Shown: piece by piece, positions 35,301 through 43,440 of the stretch
Layout of the letters: each line of letters begins with the position of its first letter
Numbering within the stretch: the first letter of the stretch is position 1
The notes under the pieces: model-generated
Databases searched by the model: none
What the model was told of the DNA's origin: nothing
The model's input: the letters and a program-made list of their open reading frames with translations, nothing else
Source: CAZZCU01 sp964652825
Lineage (GTDB): Bacteria; Bdellovibrionota_B; Oligoflexia; Oligoflexales; CAZZCU01
Direction: 5' to 3'
DNA length: 64,000 nucleotides
NCBI GenBank assembly: GCA_964652825.1
Contig: CAZZCU010000012.1
Location: 1-64,000, forward strand
Translations under genes and position numbers: made by a program

Positions 35301-36044
35301 TGGACGAATCTGGCTTTAATTAATACCGGTGTGGAGCAGTACCTCAATGATGGTTTAAGTATCAAGCGGGCAGTTTGTTATCATATTCAGGGTGCTTGTC
35401 CGATGTATGCGGCGATGCAGGATTTGGTCATCGGAAATGCTAATGCCGGTCCTTATTTGTTTGAGGCGATTCCCGCCAATTTTAGCAAACCTCTTTTGAT
35501 CAATGTTGGCAAGACCAATGAAAGCCGTAAAACCTGGTACGTACCGGCCGTATTGACGGCTTCTGGTGGCGTTTGCGGAGGCTCTAGTGTTGTGCCCGCG
35601 CCGCAAGTGCACCAAACTTGCGGGGTATCCAGCGAAAGTTTGATGGCAGCCGGGGACATTCGGCATCAATTGGACATGAGTCTCAACGAGATGTCTTTTG
35701 CATGTACCGGGGGCTCTTGTCCGCTTGAATTTAAATCGCCAATTCAGGTGTTGCTTGATGTCATCAGCTTTAAGGTTGAGACCGCTCCCAGCATGGCACC
35801 CATATATGTGACGCGTGAGGATTTTATCAGCGGTCACTTACGGCGCGAGACCATAGGCGCCGGCTATCGTTCGCTTGAGGACCTTGAATCGCGCAAAGGT
35901 GAGGTGCTCGCCAAGGAGGAACTGATTCATATCGCTCGTTTCAAAGTTCCGGCGGCGGGTACGACCATGCAATTTCTGGTCGGCGGCAGAAAACAAAGCC
36001 AAGGGAAGTATTTGCTCCGCGTCAGGGTTAAGCAGTATAATTGA
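32376..36044 (+). CDS. Large lipoprotein with degenerate M30 (hyicolysin-like) metalloprotease domain
   Basis: This 1222-residue predicted lipoprotein has a basic N-terminus, a hydrophobic core about 15-27, and a lipobox AESGC (Cys31), then a Gly/Lys linker. Residues about 270-425 resemble family M30: a TYGAISDVDGSGALDVFISPDVN stretch, NEGEVVYLWAPDP, and PEEQWLIDALSLL. The zinc motif HEFQH expected near 375-385 reads GFTGAQ, so catalysis is unlikely. The remaining 800 residues, with scattered Cys, are unassigned and probably exposed at the surface. AGGAG lies just upstream of the ATG. A HAMP protein and a J-domain protein follow on the same strand. Confidence 0.7.
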   Translation: MMLCRRLFTKRVRVYGLIGLLLMLVIAESGCGRKGKRRKGSGGGGASFDPDQEQEIDTGKVKEIDTGDTEVTTRLVFKTSGDQSEGRYLSEYLMVVRAAEESYVRLKMGPTDGLADGADIDKATGNSGHSSPNPGLRLSAAAHNNEVTVGNAGVTNSRPQSYSQGHLAALNFLTGPRRAQNLVAPSLCSLRLFRMKGTGMNPTVSKTGRLVYATADGQSHRVRVWLDEEVGNMCRGGTQPTHLGRYRFTHLTQSSKDFYDQFRTEFVAAIHDQTRQALQLLSDTYGAISDVDGSGALDVFISPDVNRHYMMPFDYGGAIDRIQPYPIHRPEDLAAYDPVKNPTSNEGEVVYLWAPDPAGLWGKGRYPSTNTLSSNFAKGFTGAQIMSLIISNYRLLKRRGQPEEQWLIDALSLLGASYVGGNDLPFDFLTNYLSSRPQSVSLTSGSAEAFGLQEVLGMRTLFAWYLHARYCGTTVTPCAKLKDVMDSDKTGAENIAALTGEDFKKTLQNFGISVGTHLTDDPAVVRALWNDPPEDIPSKPIEMSSLTEVNSDSPTKVRVLNNLATAVSGALNDPTVAGPFPSYDMLLFQPLLPDNELDIKLAKDSVTPILVTGLVAERTDVTAALGKQLNVTFIPLGNRNTNLRQIHQEKLSEFGHVDQRSVNLTTKTSGQLAVPAFTDADFLAMVNMNPYVYPTATYAEAPEYTDDMSVNESRELWIFGSIDNFKIKEGTSERVIGDVDAYSVEIKPCAVSGCSTSQEVIVQLYSRDFEKQLKPMFLATTTDRGKFRGHALKGMLKDFDSEMANKMAEVHDDSDEVYRAVLCEHDGTDFTVCPQPRLNHDLFADGKFAMTFDNFLHSGPLGFPRLNNMTMTYEGAAEREPAYAFDPEESNRQFFNFAFIANNKLNNFEYFSIPPGLPYGPSFKVLTADEIRALFNVQSYLGSLSGSDPDPEDIPAYFMDDCTSLGIFDEYCNAPWTNLALINTGVEQYLNDGLSIKRAVCYHIQGACPMYAAMQDLVIGNANAGPYLFEAIPANFSKPLLINVGKTNESRKTWYVPAVLTASGGVCGGSSVVPAPQVHQTCGVSSESLMAAGDIRHQLDMSLNEMSFACTGGSCPLEFKSPIQVLLDVISFKVETAPSMAPIYVTREDFISGHLRRETIGAGYRSLEDLESRKGEVLAKEELIHIARFKVPAAGTTMQFLVGGRKQSQGKYLLRVRVKQYN

Positions 36045-36080
36045 TCAAATTAATTTTCAGAATTTATCGGGGGCGCCAAC

Positions 36081-36530
36081 GTGAAATTATCTGCCAGAAA
36101 ACGCCGGCTACGTAATTATATTCTTCAGCCCATGCTTCAGACCAAGCTGGGGATATATATGATCGGGCTGACGGTGGCCTTTTCCATCTTTTTCGGAGTT
36201 TTGCTGCAGGCGGGTCTAGGACGACTGTATGAAGTGATCCTGGATCTGACGGATCTGCCGGCCGAGGTTAACACCATCGTTTCCGAGCACCTCGCCAGCT
36301 TAAGCGGTTGGTTGGTATTTTTTCTTGCCGTGTATGCATTAGCCGTGGTGCTGGTAAGCGTGATTTATACGCATCGGCTGGTTGGGCCGACCATCGCCTT
36401 CCGTCGTGTGCTGCATGATCTGGCAAATGACAAGTTCACATCGCGGGTTGTCATCCGTAAAGGTGATGCTTTTGCTGAAGTTGCTAAAGAAATTAATCGG
36501 CTAGCAGACAAACTCGAAAAAAAACAATAA
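36081..36530 (+). CDS. Stand-alone HAMP-domain inner-membrane protein
   Basis: This 149-residue protein has a basic N-terminus and two transmembrane helices at about 22-45 and 74-95. A HAMP-like cytoplasmic region follows (about 96-149; THRLVGPTIAFRRVLHDLAND, then RKGDAFAEVAKEINRLADKLE). HAMP domains normally relay signals to kinase or methyl-accepting output domains; none follows here. It could pair with a separate output protein. The GTG at 36081 is preceded by CGGGGGCG. It lies 36 bases after the lipoprotein gene and 9 before the J-domain gene, consistent with one operon. Confidence 0.75.
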   Translation: MKLSARKRRLRNYILQPMLQTKLGIYMIGLTVAFSIFFGVLLQAGLGRLYEVILDLTDLPAEVNTIVSEHLASLSGWLVFFLAVYALAVVLVSVIYTHRLVGPTIAFRRVLHDLANDKFTSRVVIRKGDAFAEVAKEINRLADKLEKKQ

Positions 36531-36539
36531 ATTGATCGG

Positions 36540-37556
36540 ATGACACATCCGACGACTTCATCTTTGGCCAATAAAGAGCAGACTGTTGCCAGGGACTGGT
36601 TTGCGCCGGCGATTCTGGCCGACGGCCATGTGGCCGATTCTCTTAATCAACTTATCGCTGATTTGGACGCCAAGCAGGTATTTGCCAAGGCTTTGCGTTT
36701 TAACTTGTGGGAATTATCCCGCGTTTCGGGCCGCGATAGCTTAACCAGTCTTAAAACCGAGTTGAAGGAATTCGAGCGAACTCTGGCGTTTCGCCTTGGT
36801 ATGCTCAGTCCTGATCGCGAGGCGCCGTGGTTTCGGCCGTTGCTGGGCGATAAGTTCGGGCCGTTTCAGGCAGCAATGCTGAAGGAACCCATGCTCGGCA
36901 AGTACGATGTCGAACGGATTGATGCGGTACGGAGTGCCATTGTCTCGGCCTGGAATAAATCAGATCCCACCGTTCTGTACTTTAAGGATGCCGGGCCGAC
37001 GCTATGGCATCGTTTGCTGGAGATCGCGGCACATTGGCAGGCATTGATGTCGTTGCAAGTAGGCGAGCGTGAGCTGCGTTTAGATCAGTTGCCGGATGAG
37101 TTGCCGTTGGTGTTTGACAGCCGGATGTTGCGGGCCTTTCTGGTGAATGTACGTTCTGAGGCGCTGAATGCTAGACATCACCTTGATCAACTCTACAATA
37201 AACTGCTCGCCGCCTGCGAAACTTTATGGGCTGCACAGCAGGTGAGACATGCCACCAAGAGCCAAAATCCCTATCATTCAACCGCTGAGCGTGTGCGTGC
37301 CGAAATGCGTGAACGCCGTCAGTCCGCTAAAGCCAAGCCGATTATTTCGGTTAACGAGATGCAGGCTCTTCGGTTTATGGGGTTTAGTGACTTGCCGGAG
37401 GAGACGGCACTGAAAAAACGCTACCATGAGTTGGCCAAGCGCATGCATCCTGACTGTCACGGTGGTAGCGAGGAGTCTTTTAAGATGCTGACCAAGGCTT
37501 ACCACGATTTATCCGTCCGGGTTTCGCGAGTTAGTGGGACCGTTTCGTCATCCTGA
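36540..37556 (+). CDS. Protein with C-terminal J domain
   Basis: This 338-residue protein has a C-terminal J-domain (about 275-325) with an intact HPD motif (about 302-304, in KRMHPDCHGGSEESF). This suggests it recruits an Hsp70-type chaperone. The first 270 residues are helical and unassigned, with no signal peptide or membrane helix. Placing the J domain at the C-terminus differs from DnaJ and resembles DjlA-like or TerB-associated arrangements. The last Ser residues and stop codon come from a dispersed palindromic repeat. It is third in the lipoprotein-HAMP-J set. Confidence 0.8.
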   Translation: MTHPTTSSLANKEQTVARDWFAPAILADGHVADSLNQLIADLDAKQVFAKALRFNLWELSRVSGRDSLTSLKTELKEFERTLAFRLGMLSPDREAPWFRPLLGDKFGPFQAAMLKEPMLGKYDVERIDAVRSAIVSAWNKSDPTVLYFKDAGPTLWHRLLEIAAHWQALMSLQVGERELRLDQLPDELPLVFDSRMLRAFLVNVRSEALNARHHLDQLYNKLLAACETLWAAQQVRHATKSQNPYHSTAERVRAEMRERRQSAKAKPIISVNEMQALRFMGFSDLPEETALKKRYHELAKRMHPDCHGGSEESFKMLTKAYHDLSVRVSRVSGTVSSS

Positions 37557-37581
37557 GGCTAAGCCGAAAGATCTCATAACT
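37546..37581. repeat. Dispersed palindromic repeat, copy 3 (CGTCATCCTGA family)
   Basis: It begins CGTCATCCTGAG, contains the small hairpin GGCTAAGCC and ends AAAGATCTC. It overlaps the end of the J-domain gene and supplies its TGA stop. It lies just ahead of the SUF operon leader. Confidence 0.6.
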
Positions 37582-37630
37582 ATTTGATTTTATTATTTTT
37601 TTATCCTGATGCTCCGTCCTCGCGTCAGGA

Positions 37631-37656
37631 AAGTTGACTAAATTACTAAACTTTTC
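37631..37656 (+). promoter_or_regulatory. Candidate Rrf2/IscR-type operator overlapping a -35 box of the suf operon
   Basis: The stretch AAGTTGACTAAATTACTAAACTTT is an imperfect dyad containing a TTGACT -35-like box. It recalls the type-1 IscR sites with GACT...AGTC half-sites. It lies about 75-100 bases upstream of the rrf2 start. Autoregulation by the Rrf2 protein is the expected pattern, but the match is by eye only. Confidence 0.3.
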
Positions 37657-37730
37657 TAGGTTGAAGTTGATTAATGTCGAGTAATTCGATAAACATTTTC
37701 GCTTCGTTAGTTAAGAAAGTCGTTTAACTC

Positions 37731-38192
37731 ATGAATATAACGTCTAAAAGTCGATACGCTATCAAGGTGATGATGGATCTCATCTATCACCGTGATTTGC
37801 CGCACGTGAATCGAAAAGACATCGCCCAACGACAAGGTGTACCGCCAGAATATCTGGATCATATCCTGGTGCGGTTGCGACGTGGCGGCTTGATCGAAAG
37901 CGTGCGTGGTCGCGGCGGTGGTTATCGTCTCGCCAAAGCTCCCGAGGATATTTCCGTATGGGATTTATTGATGGCATCCGAAGACAACCTGCATGCGGTG
38001 ACCTGTCTCGATGAGACACACGGTAATTGTGAATTCGAGGTGTCGTGTATTTCGCGCTCAGCCTGGCAGATGATTTTTGGCAACGTGCGCAGCACGCTGG
38101 AAAGCATGAACTTATCGCAGATGGTGCATAGTTGGGCCGCGCAACACCATCTTTGTCCGGTGGGAGGCATTAAAGAATGTCGCTCGCACTGA
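37731..38192 (+). CDS. Rrf2-family transcriptional regulator (IscR/SufR-like)
   Basis: This 153-residue winged-helix regulator has an N-terminal ITSKSRYAIKVMMDLIYH and the recognition region AQRQGVPPEYLDHILVRLRRGGLIESVRGRGGGYRLA (about 31-67). Three cysteines spaced C-x7-C-x5-C near residues 89-103 could bind a [2Fe-2S] cluster as in IscR. It is first in the suf operon, and its end overlaps sufS by 16 bases, so it very likely senses cluster status and controls the operon. Confidence 0.9.
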   Translation: MNITSKSRYAIKVMMDLIYHRDLPHVNRKDIAQRQGVPPEYLDHILVRLRRGGLIESVRGRGGGYRLAKAPEDISVWDLLMASEDNLHAVTCLDETHGNCEFEVSCISRSAWQMIFGNVRSTLESMNLSQMVHSWAAQHHLCPVGGIKECRSH

Positions 38193-39397
38193 CAAAGCTG
38201 CGCAATGAATTTGATTTTTTGACCTGTGGTGTCAAGCCGATCGCCTATCTGGATAACGCCGCGACGACACAAAAGCCGCGTGTGGTCATTGATCGCATGA
38301 GTCGGTTTTATGCTTATGAGAATGCCAATGTTCATCGTGGTGTTTATCGACTCAGCGAACATGCAACACATGAATACGAGGCGGCGCGTGCGACGGTCGC
38401 CGAGTTTTTGGGCGGCGTGCGCTCGGAAGAAATCATCTTTACGCGTGGTGTCACCGAGGCGCTTAACCTGGTGGCGAGTGCCTGGGGCAGAACTTACGTT
38501 AATGCCGGTGATGAGATTGTTTTGTCGATCGCGGAGCATCACTCCAATATTGTGCCGTGGCAATTGGTTGCGCAGGCAACCGGCGCGCGTCTGGTGTTTT
38601 TGCCTCTCACTGCCGAATGCCGGCTGGATATGACGCGAGCACGGGAGCTGATTGGTCCGAAAACCAAAATCTTGGCGATTCAACATGTGTCGAATGCGCT
38701 GGGCGTTATTCATCCGCTCAAGGAATTAATCGCGTTAGCCAAGGCGCACGGTGCCATATCGGTAGTTGATGGTGCGCAAGCCGTGCCGCATTTTAATGTC
38801 GACGTGCTTGATCTTGATTGTGATTTTTATGCATTCAGCGGTCACAAGATGCTCGGCCCGACCGGGATTGGTTGTCTGTATGGACGGGCGAGATTGCTTG
38901 AGACCATGCCGCCGTATCATGGCGGTGGCGATATGATCGAGTCAGTTACGGTTGATGGTTTCACCTGCGCCGAGATTCCGGCCAAATTTGAAGCGGGAAC
39001 TCCCAATATTGCCGGTGCCATTGGCTTGCGGGCGACGATTGATTTTTTGGCGACGGCGCCGCGTGCGGAAGCTATCGAGCACGAGCGAGAACTCGGACGG
39101 CACTTGGTCGAGGAGTTGCGAGGCAATAAACATGTTCGCTTGTTTACGCCTGGTGGTGACGATTGGATCGGCACCGTGACATTTTATCACGAGGTGATTC
39201 ATCCGCATGATGTGGCGGCGTTCGCCGATCAGGAGGGTGTGTGCGTACGAGCCGGTCATCATTGTGCGCAGCCGTTGATGCGTGCGCTGGGCGTAGGGTC
39301 GACCTCGCGCGTATCGCCATATTTGTACAACACCCATGAGGACATTGAGCGTTTCATTCGGGCTTTGCGCAAAGCCGAGAAGAAGTTGATAGGTTGA
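38177..39397 (+). CDS. sufS: Cysteine desulfurase SufS
   Basis: This 406-residue class-II (group II) PLP desulfurase removes sulfur from cysteine for cluster assembly. Seen: YLDNAATTQKP near residues 24-34, YRLSEHATHEYEAAR, the PLP Lys near 224 in FSGHKMLGPTGIG, and the persulfide-carrying Cys near 364 in RAGHHCAQPLM. It lies 4 bases before sufU, its usual sulfur acceptor. Confidence 0.96.
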   Translation: MSLALTKLRNEFDFLTCGVKPIAYLDNAATTQKPRVVIDRMSRFYAYENANVHRGVYRLSEHATHEYEAARATVAEFLGGVRSEEIIFTRGVTEALNLVASAWGRTYVNAGDEIVLSIAEHHSNIVPWQLVAQATGARLVFLPLTAECRLDMTRARELIGPKTKILAIQHVSNALGVIHPLKELIALAKAHGAISVVDGAQAVPHFNVDVLDLDCDFYAFSGHKMLGPTGIGCLYGRARLLETMPPYHGGGDMIESVTVDGFTCAEIPAKFEAGTPNIAGAIGLRATIDFLATAPRAEAIEHERELGRHLVEELRGNKHVRLFTPGGDDWIGTVTFYHEVIHPHDVAAFADQEGVCVRAGHHCAQPLMRALGVGSTSRVSPYLYNTHEDIERFIRALRKAEKKLIG

Positions 39398-39401
39398 GAA
39401 G

Positions 39402-39869
39402 ATGTTGGATCGTAATCAAGAAGTGGAACTAGATGATTTGTATCAGGATGTCATTCTTGATCATTTCAAGCGGCCGCGGCATCGGCACTCTGATCCGTCG
39501 TGCCAGGTGTGTCAGCCGGGCAGAAATCCGGTGTGCGGCGATGAGTTGAACATTTATTTATCGCGGCTTGCTGATGGCAAATTGCGGGTGTCGTTTGATG
39601 GTCATGGTTGCTCGATCAGTCAGGCCAGTGCCTCGATTATGACGGACGCCATTAACGGCAAATCAAGTGCCGAGGCGCAGGAATTGATTCGCGCCTTTGA
39701 AGGTCGCATTCGTGGCGAAATCAGTGTTGATCCGGATGCCGAGGATTTTGCGGATTTGGATGCTCTGTCAGGAGTGAGCAAGTTTCCGGTAAGAATAAAA
39801 TGCGCGTCGCTGGCGTGGAAAGCGCTTGAACTGGCGTTAGCTGAAGTTGAGAAAAAACAAACAGAGTGA
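39402..39869 (+). CDS. sufU: SufU-type iron-sulfur assembly/sulfur-transfer protein
   Basis: This 155-residue IscU/SufU-family protein starts ELDDLYQDVILDHFKRPRH. The three conserved cysteines are in NPVCGDEL (about residue 45), HGCSISQAS, and IKCASLAWKAL. The longer spacing and the loop before the third Cys are SufU features. In well-studied Gram-positive systems SufU accepts sulfur from SufS through zinc. Finding it in a Gram-negative-looking genome, instead of SufE, is worth noting but known from other non-Firmicutes lineages. Confidence 0.92.
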   Translation: MLDRNQEVELDDLYQDVILDHFKRPRHRHSDPSCQVCQPGRNPVCGDELNIYLSRLADGKLRVSFDGHGCSISQASASIMTDAINGKSSAEAQELIRAFEGRIRGEISVDPDAEDFADLDALSGVSKFPVRIKCASLAWKALELALAEVEKKQTE

Positions 39870-39881
39870 GGTTTGGTAAGT

Positions 39882-40640
39882 ATGTTGTTAGAAGTTAAAA
39901 ATTTGCATGTCAGCGTTGGTGATAAACCGATTCTCGCCGGCTTTAATTTGCAGGCATCTGCTGGCGAAATTCACGCGGTGATGGGGCCAAATGGTGTTGG
40001 TAAAAGCACGTTGGCGGCGATCCTGACCGGACACCCGGCGTTTCGTGTCGATAAAGGTGAAGTGAAATTCAATGGCGAGGATGTTTTGTCGCTGCCGATT
40101 CATGAGCGGGCGCGCAAAGGGATTTTCCTGGCGTTTCAGCATCCCATTGCCGTACCAGGCTTAAAGATCAGCGAGTATCTCAAGAATCTTTATAGTGTTC
40201 ATAAGGGTGTTGAGATCAGCGTGCGGGATTTCCGCAAGTTGATGAACGAGCGCCTGGCGGAAGTCGGTTTGAATAAGGCGGTGTTGTCGCGGGATTTGAA
40301 TGAGGGGTTTTCCGGCGGCGAAAAGAAGCGTTTTGAACTGTTGCAGTTGGCGTTGATCGAGCCGAAGTTGGCGATTCTGGATGAGATTGATTCCGGTTTG
40401 GATGTGGATGCGCTGAACGCCGTTCGCATGATTGTCGAGCGTTTGCGCGCCAAAGGGACTTTGGTGCTGGTGATTACACACTACAAACGTCTGCTCGATG
40501 AAGTACGTCCGGACAAGGTGCATCTGTTGCTCGATGGTGCGATTCGCCAGGTCGGCGATTCGCAGTTGGCGGATGCCATTGATGCGCGTGGCTATGTGGC
40601 GTTTAAGCCAGTGGTCGCGGAAGCATCGGCAGGAGTATGA
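39882..40640 (+). CDS. sufC: Fe-S assembly ATPase SufC
   Basis: This 252-residue ABC-type ATPase energises the SufBCD scaffold. Walker A is MGPNGVGKST (about 33-42), the signature is FSGGEKKRFELLQLA, and Walker B is LAILDEIDSGLDVDAL. The H-loop is VITHYKRLLD. The ATG at 39882 with GAGG 9-12 bases upstream was chosen. An in-frame TTG three codons earlier is less supported. Confidence 0.96.
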   Translation: MLLEVKNLHVSVGDKPILAGFNLQASAGEIHAVMGPNGVGKSTLAAILTGHPAFRVDKGEVKFNGEDVLSLPIHERARKGIFLAFQHPIAVPGLKISEYLKNLYSVHKGVEISVRDFRKLMNERLAEVGLNKAVLSRDLNEGFSGGEKKRFELLQLALIEPKLAILDEIDSGLDVDALNAVRMIVERLRAKGTLVLVITHYKRLLDEVRPDKVHLLLDGAIRQVGDSQLADAIDARGYVAFKPVVAEASAGV

Positions 40641-40680
40641 GGCAAAGCGTTGATTCGCAAGTCTCAGGAGGGATAGGGTT

Positions 40681-42129
40681 ATGAAAAAGTTAGAACATAC
40701 GGCTGAAAGCGAGCGCGAGAATCTTAAAGATATCCGCTCGGACTATGACACCAAGTACGGGTTCAAGGTTGAGGAGAAGTACATCGTTAATTTTGGTTTG
40801 GCCGAACGTGGCCTGACCGAAAATATCGTGCGCGCGATCTCAGCCCACAAGAATGAGCCACAATGGATGCTGGATTTTCGTCTGCGCAGTCTGGCGATTT
40901 TCAATGCCAAGCCCACGCCAGCTTGGGGCTCGAAGCTGCTAAATGACATTGATTTCACCAAAGTGAAATATTTTGTCAAAGCTTCGGAGAAAGTCGAGCG
41001 GTCTTGGGATGATGTTCCCGATGAAATCAAGGAAACTTACGAACGCTTGGGGATTCCAGAAGCCGAGCGTAAATTTCTCGCCGGCGTCTCCGCGCAATTT
41101 GAGTCGGAAACCGTGTATCACTCGATGAGCAAGGAGCTTGAGGCGCAAGGTATTATCTTCTTGGACATGGATACGGCGTTACGTGAGCATCCGGAAATTG
41201 TCAAAAAATACTGGGCGACGGTGATTCCGCCCGAGGACAACAAGTTCGCTGCCTTGAATTCGGCGGTATGGTCCGGCGGTAGTTTCATCTATGTACCCAA
41301 AGGCGTGAAATGCGAGTTGCCGCTGCAAGCTTACTTCCGCATTAACACGGATAACATGGGGCAATTTGAACGCACGCTGATTATTGTCGATGAAGGCGCG
41401 TCGGTACATTACATCGAAGGTTGTACAGCGCCGACCTATTCGACCGAGAGTCTGCATTCGGCGGTTGTAGAGTTGGTGGCTTTGGATGGCGGGAGAATTC
41501 GCTATACGACCATTCAAAACTGGGCCAATAACATTTACAACCTGGTGACCAAGCGCGCGATCGCGTATCGCAACGCGCGCGTGGAGTGGGTTGATGGCAA
41601 TATCGGCTCCAAACTGACGATGAAGTATCCGGCGGTGGTGCTGGCGGGCGAAGGTGCGCATGGCGAGGTGCTGTCGATTGCTTTTGCTGGTAAGGGCCAA
41701 CACCAGGACGCTGGCGCGAAGATGATTCACGCGGCGCCCAACACGACATCGTTGATTAACTCCAAATCGATCACTCGTGATGGCGGGATTTCGACGTATC
41801 GTGGGCTGGTGAAAGTCGAGAAAAACGCGCATGGCGCCAAGTCAAAAGTCACTTGTGATGCCTTGCTACTCGATGACAAAAGTCGCTCGGTCACGGTACC
41901 GGTCATGGAACTCAAGGATCCGACCGCTACTGTCGAGCATGAAGCGAGTGTCGCGAAAATTTCTGACGAGATGTTGTACTACCTGCAAAGTCGCGGTTTT
42001 GACGAAGCACAGGCCAAGAATATGGTGGTTGGTGGCTTTATCTCGGATTTTGTCCGTGAGTTACCCATGGAGTATGCGGTGGAAATGAATCGTTTGATCG
42101 AAGTTCAGATGGTTGGGAGTGTGGGTTAA
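40681..42129 (+). CDS. sufB: Fe-S assembly scaffold SufB
   Basis: This 482-residue SufB forms the beta-helix scaffold with SufD and SufC. Seen: WMLDFRLRSLAIF near residues 59-71, FIYVPKGVKCELPLQAYFRIN near 201-221, HYIEGCTAPTYSTESLHSAVVE near 242-263 (cluster-related Cys), and VEHEASVAKISDEMLYYLQSRG near the C-terminus. GGAGGGATAGGGTT precedes the ATG. It is separated from sufC by 40 bases. Confidence 0.97.
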   Translation: MKKLEHTAESERENLKDIRSDYDTKYGFKVEEKYIVNFGLAERGLTENIVRAISAHKNEPQWMLDFRLRSLAIFNAKPTPAWGSKLLNDIDFTKVKYFVKASEKVERSWDDVPDEIKETYERLGIPEAERKFLAGVSAQFESETVYHSMSKELEAQGIIFLDMDTALREHPEIVKKYWATVIPPEDNKFAALNSAVWSGGSFIYVPKGVKCELPLQAYFRINTDNMGQFERTLIIVDEGASVHYIEGCTAPTYSTESLHSAVVELVALDGGRIRYTTIQNWANNIYNLVTKRAIAYRNARVEWVDGNIGSKLTMKYPAVVLAGEGAHGEVLSIAFAGKGQHQDAGAKMIHAAPNTTSLINSKSITRDGGISTYRGLVKVEKNAHGAKSKVTCDALLLDDKSRSVTVPVMELKDPTATVEHEASVAKISDEMLYYLQSRGFDEAQAKNMVVGGFISDFVRELPMEYAVEMNRLIEVQMVGSVG

Positions 42130-42132
42130 CGC

Positions 42133-43440
42133 ATGTCTATGGAACAAAAGCCCTCTGCTATTTTTAAGAATGAACCATCGTGGTTGCAGCAGGCGCGTGA
42201 TCGCGCCTTTGGCCAGTTTAAAGCCGCGAGCCTGCCCGCTGACACTGATGAACGTTGGCGTCGTAGTGAAGCCAGGGATTTTGATCCCGAGACTTTGTTA
42301 CAACAGCCGTTGCTGGTGAATGGCCAAGCGGTTGAACTGTTAGCCAAGCCCGTGGAGACAAATTATCAGCATCTGATCGACAAGGCGCATATTTTTGTTG
42401 TTGGCGGTGGTCAGGTGAAGTCGGCGGGCCTTCCAATCGAGGTGTCGCCGGGTCTGCGGGTTGCCGTGGGCGAGAAGGCAGCGTCGTTGTTCCCGGAACT
42501 GGTTCAACGTTATCTGGGCGAGAGCAGCGCTGATTTTGGCGGTGAGGTTTTTGCGAATTTTCATCGTGCCATGTTCCAGAATCTGGTGATTATTGATCTT
42601 GCCGATGATGTCAGGATCGATAAACCAGTGCTGTTGCTGTTCCGCAACGAGAATGCCGCGTTGTTATCGACGGTAATCGTTAACTTGGGCGTACGTGCCA
42701 GTTTGCAGTTTGCCGAGGATTATCGCGCAGCGGCTTCTGGTGGTCAGTTGTTGACGCGTTTTCGGCTGGGCAATCAGGCGCATCTGGCGTCGGTGATGTA
42801 TTTTGGCGGTGAGGCGGTCGGTAACTTCCTGCACCAATGTGATGCGGAGTTGGGCGAGTATGCCGAGCTGCGTTCAGCGATGGTGTGGCGTGGTGGCCGT
42901 AAGGTTCGCTCCCTAGTGCAAACTCGCCTGTTAGGTGTCGAGGCTCGTAGCGAGCTGCGCGGTATTGTTGCCGGCAGTGCCCGGCAGCATTTTGACATTG
43001 AACCATGTCAGATTCATGTCGCGCCGCACACCAACAGTGACATGTTGTTTAAGACGGTGCTGACGGAAAAATCCCGCGCTATCTTTCAAGGCGATATCAC
43101 TATGGAGCGTACTGCTCAGCATAGTGAAGCCTATCAGCTGAATAAGAATCTTCTATTGTCGCCTCAGGCGCGCGTCGACACTCTGCCGCGCCTGTCGATT
43201 TTGCCGGATGATGTTAAATGTAAGCATGGTGCGGCAACTGGCAGCATGGATCCGCAGCAGCTTTATTATCTTATGGCGCGCGGATTTACTCAGTCGCAGG
43301 CCGTGAATTTAATTCTGAAAGGATTTTTGGCCGAAGTGATCGGCAAACTCCCCGAAGGCCATCTGCAGCAGACCTACGACGAGATTTTGGCGGCGGATGC
43401 CGATCAATTTGCCGCGACCGCCAACATGGTAGGCCAGTGA
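42133..43440 (+). CDS. sufD: Fe-S assembly protein SufD
   Basis: This 435-residue SufD is the partner of SufB in the SufBC2D scaffold. The N-terminal third is variable (WLQQARDRAFGQFKAASLP near residues 16-34). The C-terminal beta-helix has the conserved HVAPHTNSDMLFKTVLTEKSRAIFQGDI-type segment near 293-322 and DDVKCKHGAATGSMDPQQLYYL near 358-379. It lies 3 bases after sufB and overlaps the following Rieske gene by 1 base. Confidence 0.93.
   Translation: MSMEQKPSAIFKNEPSWLQQARDRAFGQFKAASLPADTDERWRRSEARDFDPETLLQQPLLVNGQAVELLAKPVETNYQHLIDKAHIFVVGGGQVKSAGLPIEVSPGLRVAVGEKAASLFPELVQRYLGESSADFGGEVFANFHRAMFQNLVIIDLADDVRIDKPVLLLFRNENAALLSTVIVNLGVRASLQFAEDYRAAASGGQLLTRFRLGNQAHLASVMYFGGEAVGNFLHQCDAELGEYAELRSAMVWRGGRKVRSLVQTRLLGVEARSELRGIVAGSARQHFDIEPCQIHVAPHTNSDMLFKTVLTEKSRAIFQGDITMERTAQHSEAYQLNKNLLLSPQARVDTLPRLSILPDDVKCKHGAATGSMDPQQLYYLMARGFTQSQAVNLILKGFLAEVIGKLPEGHLQQTYDEILAADADQFAATANMVGQ

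Noticed and set aside
41179..41832. A 217-codon minus-strand frame
   Set aside because: It is antisense to sufB, a well-conserved gene in an intact operon.
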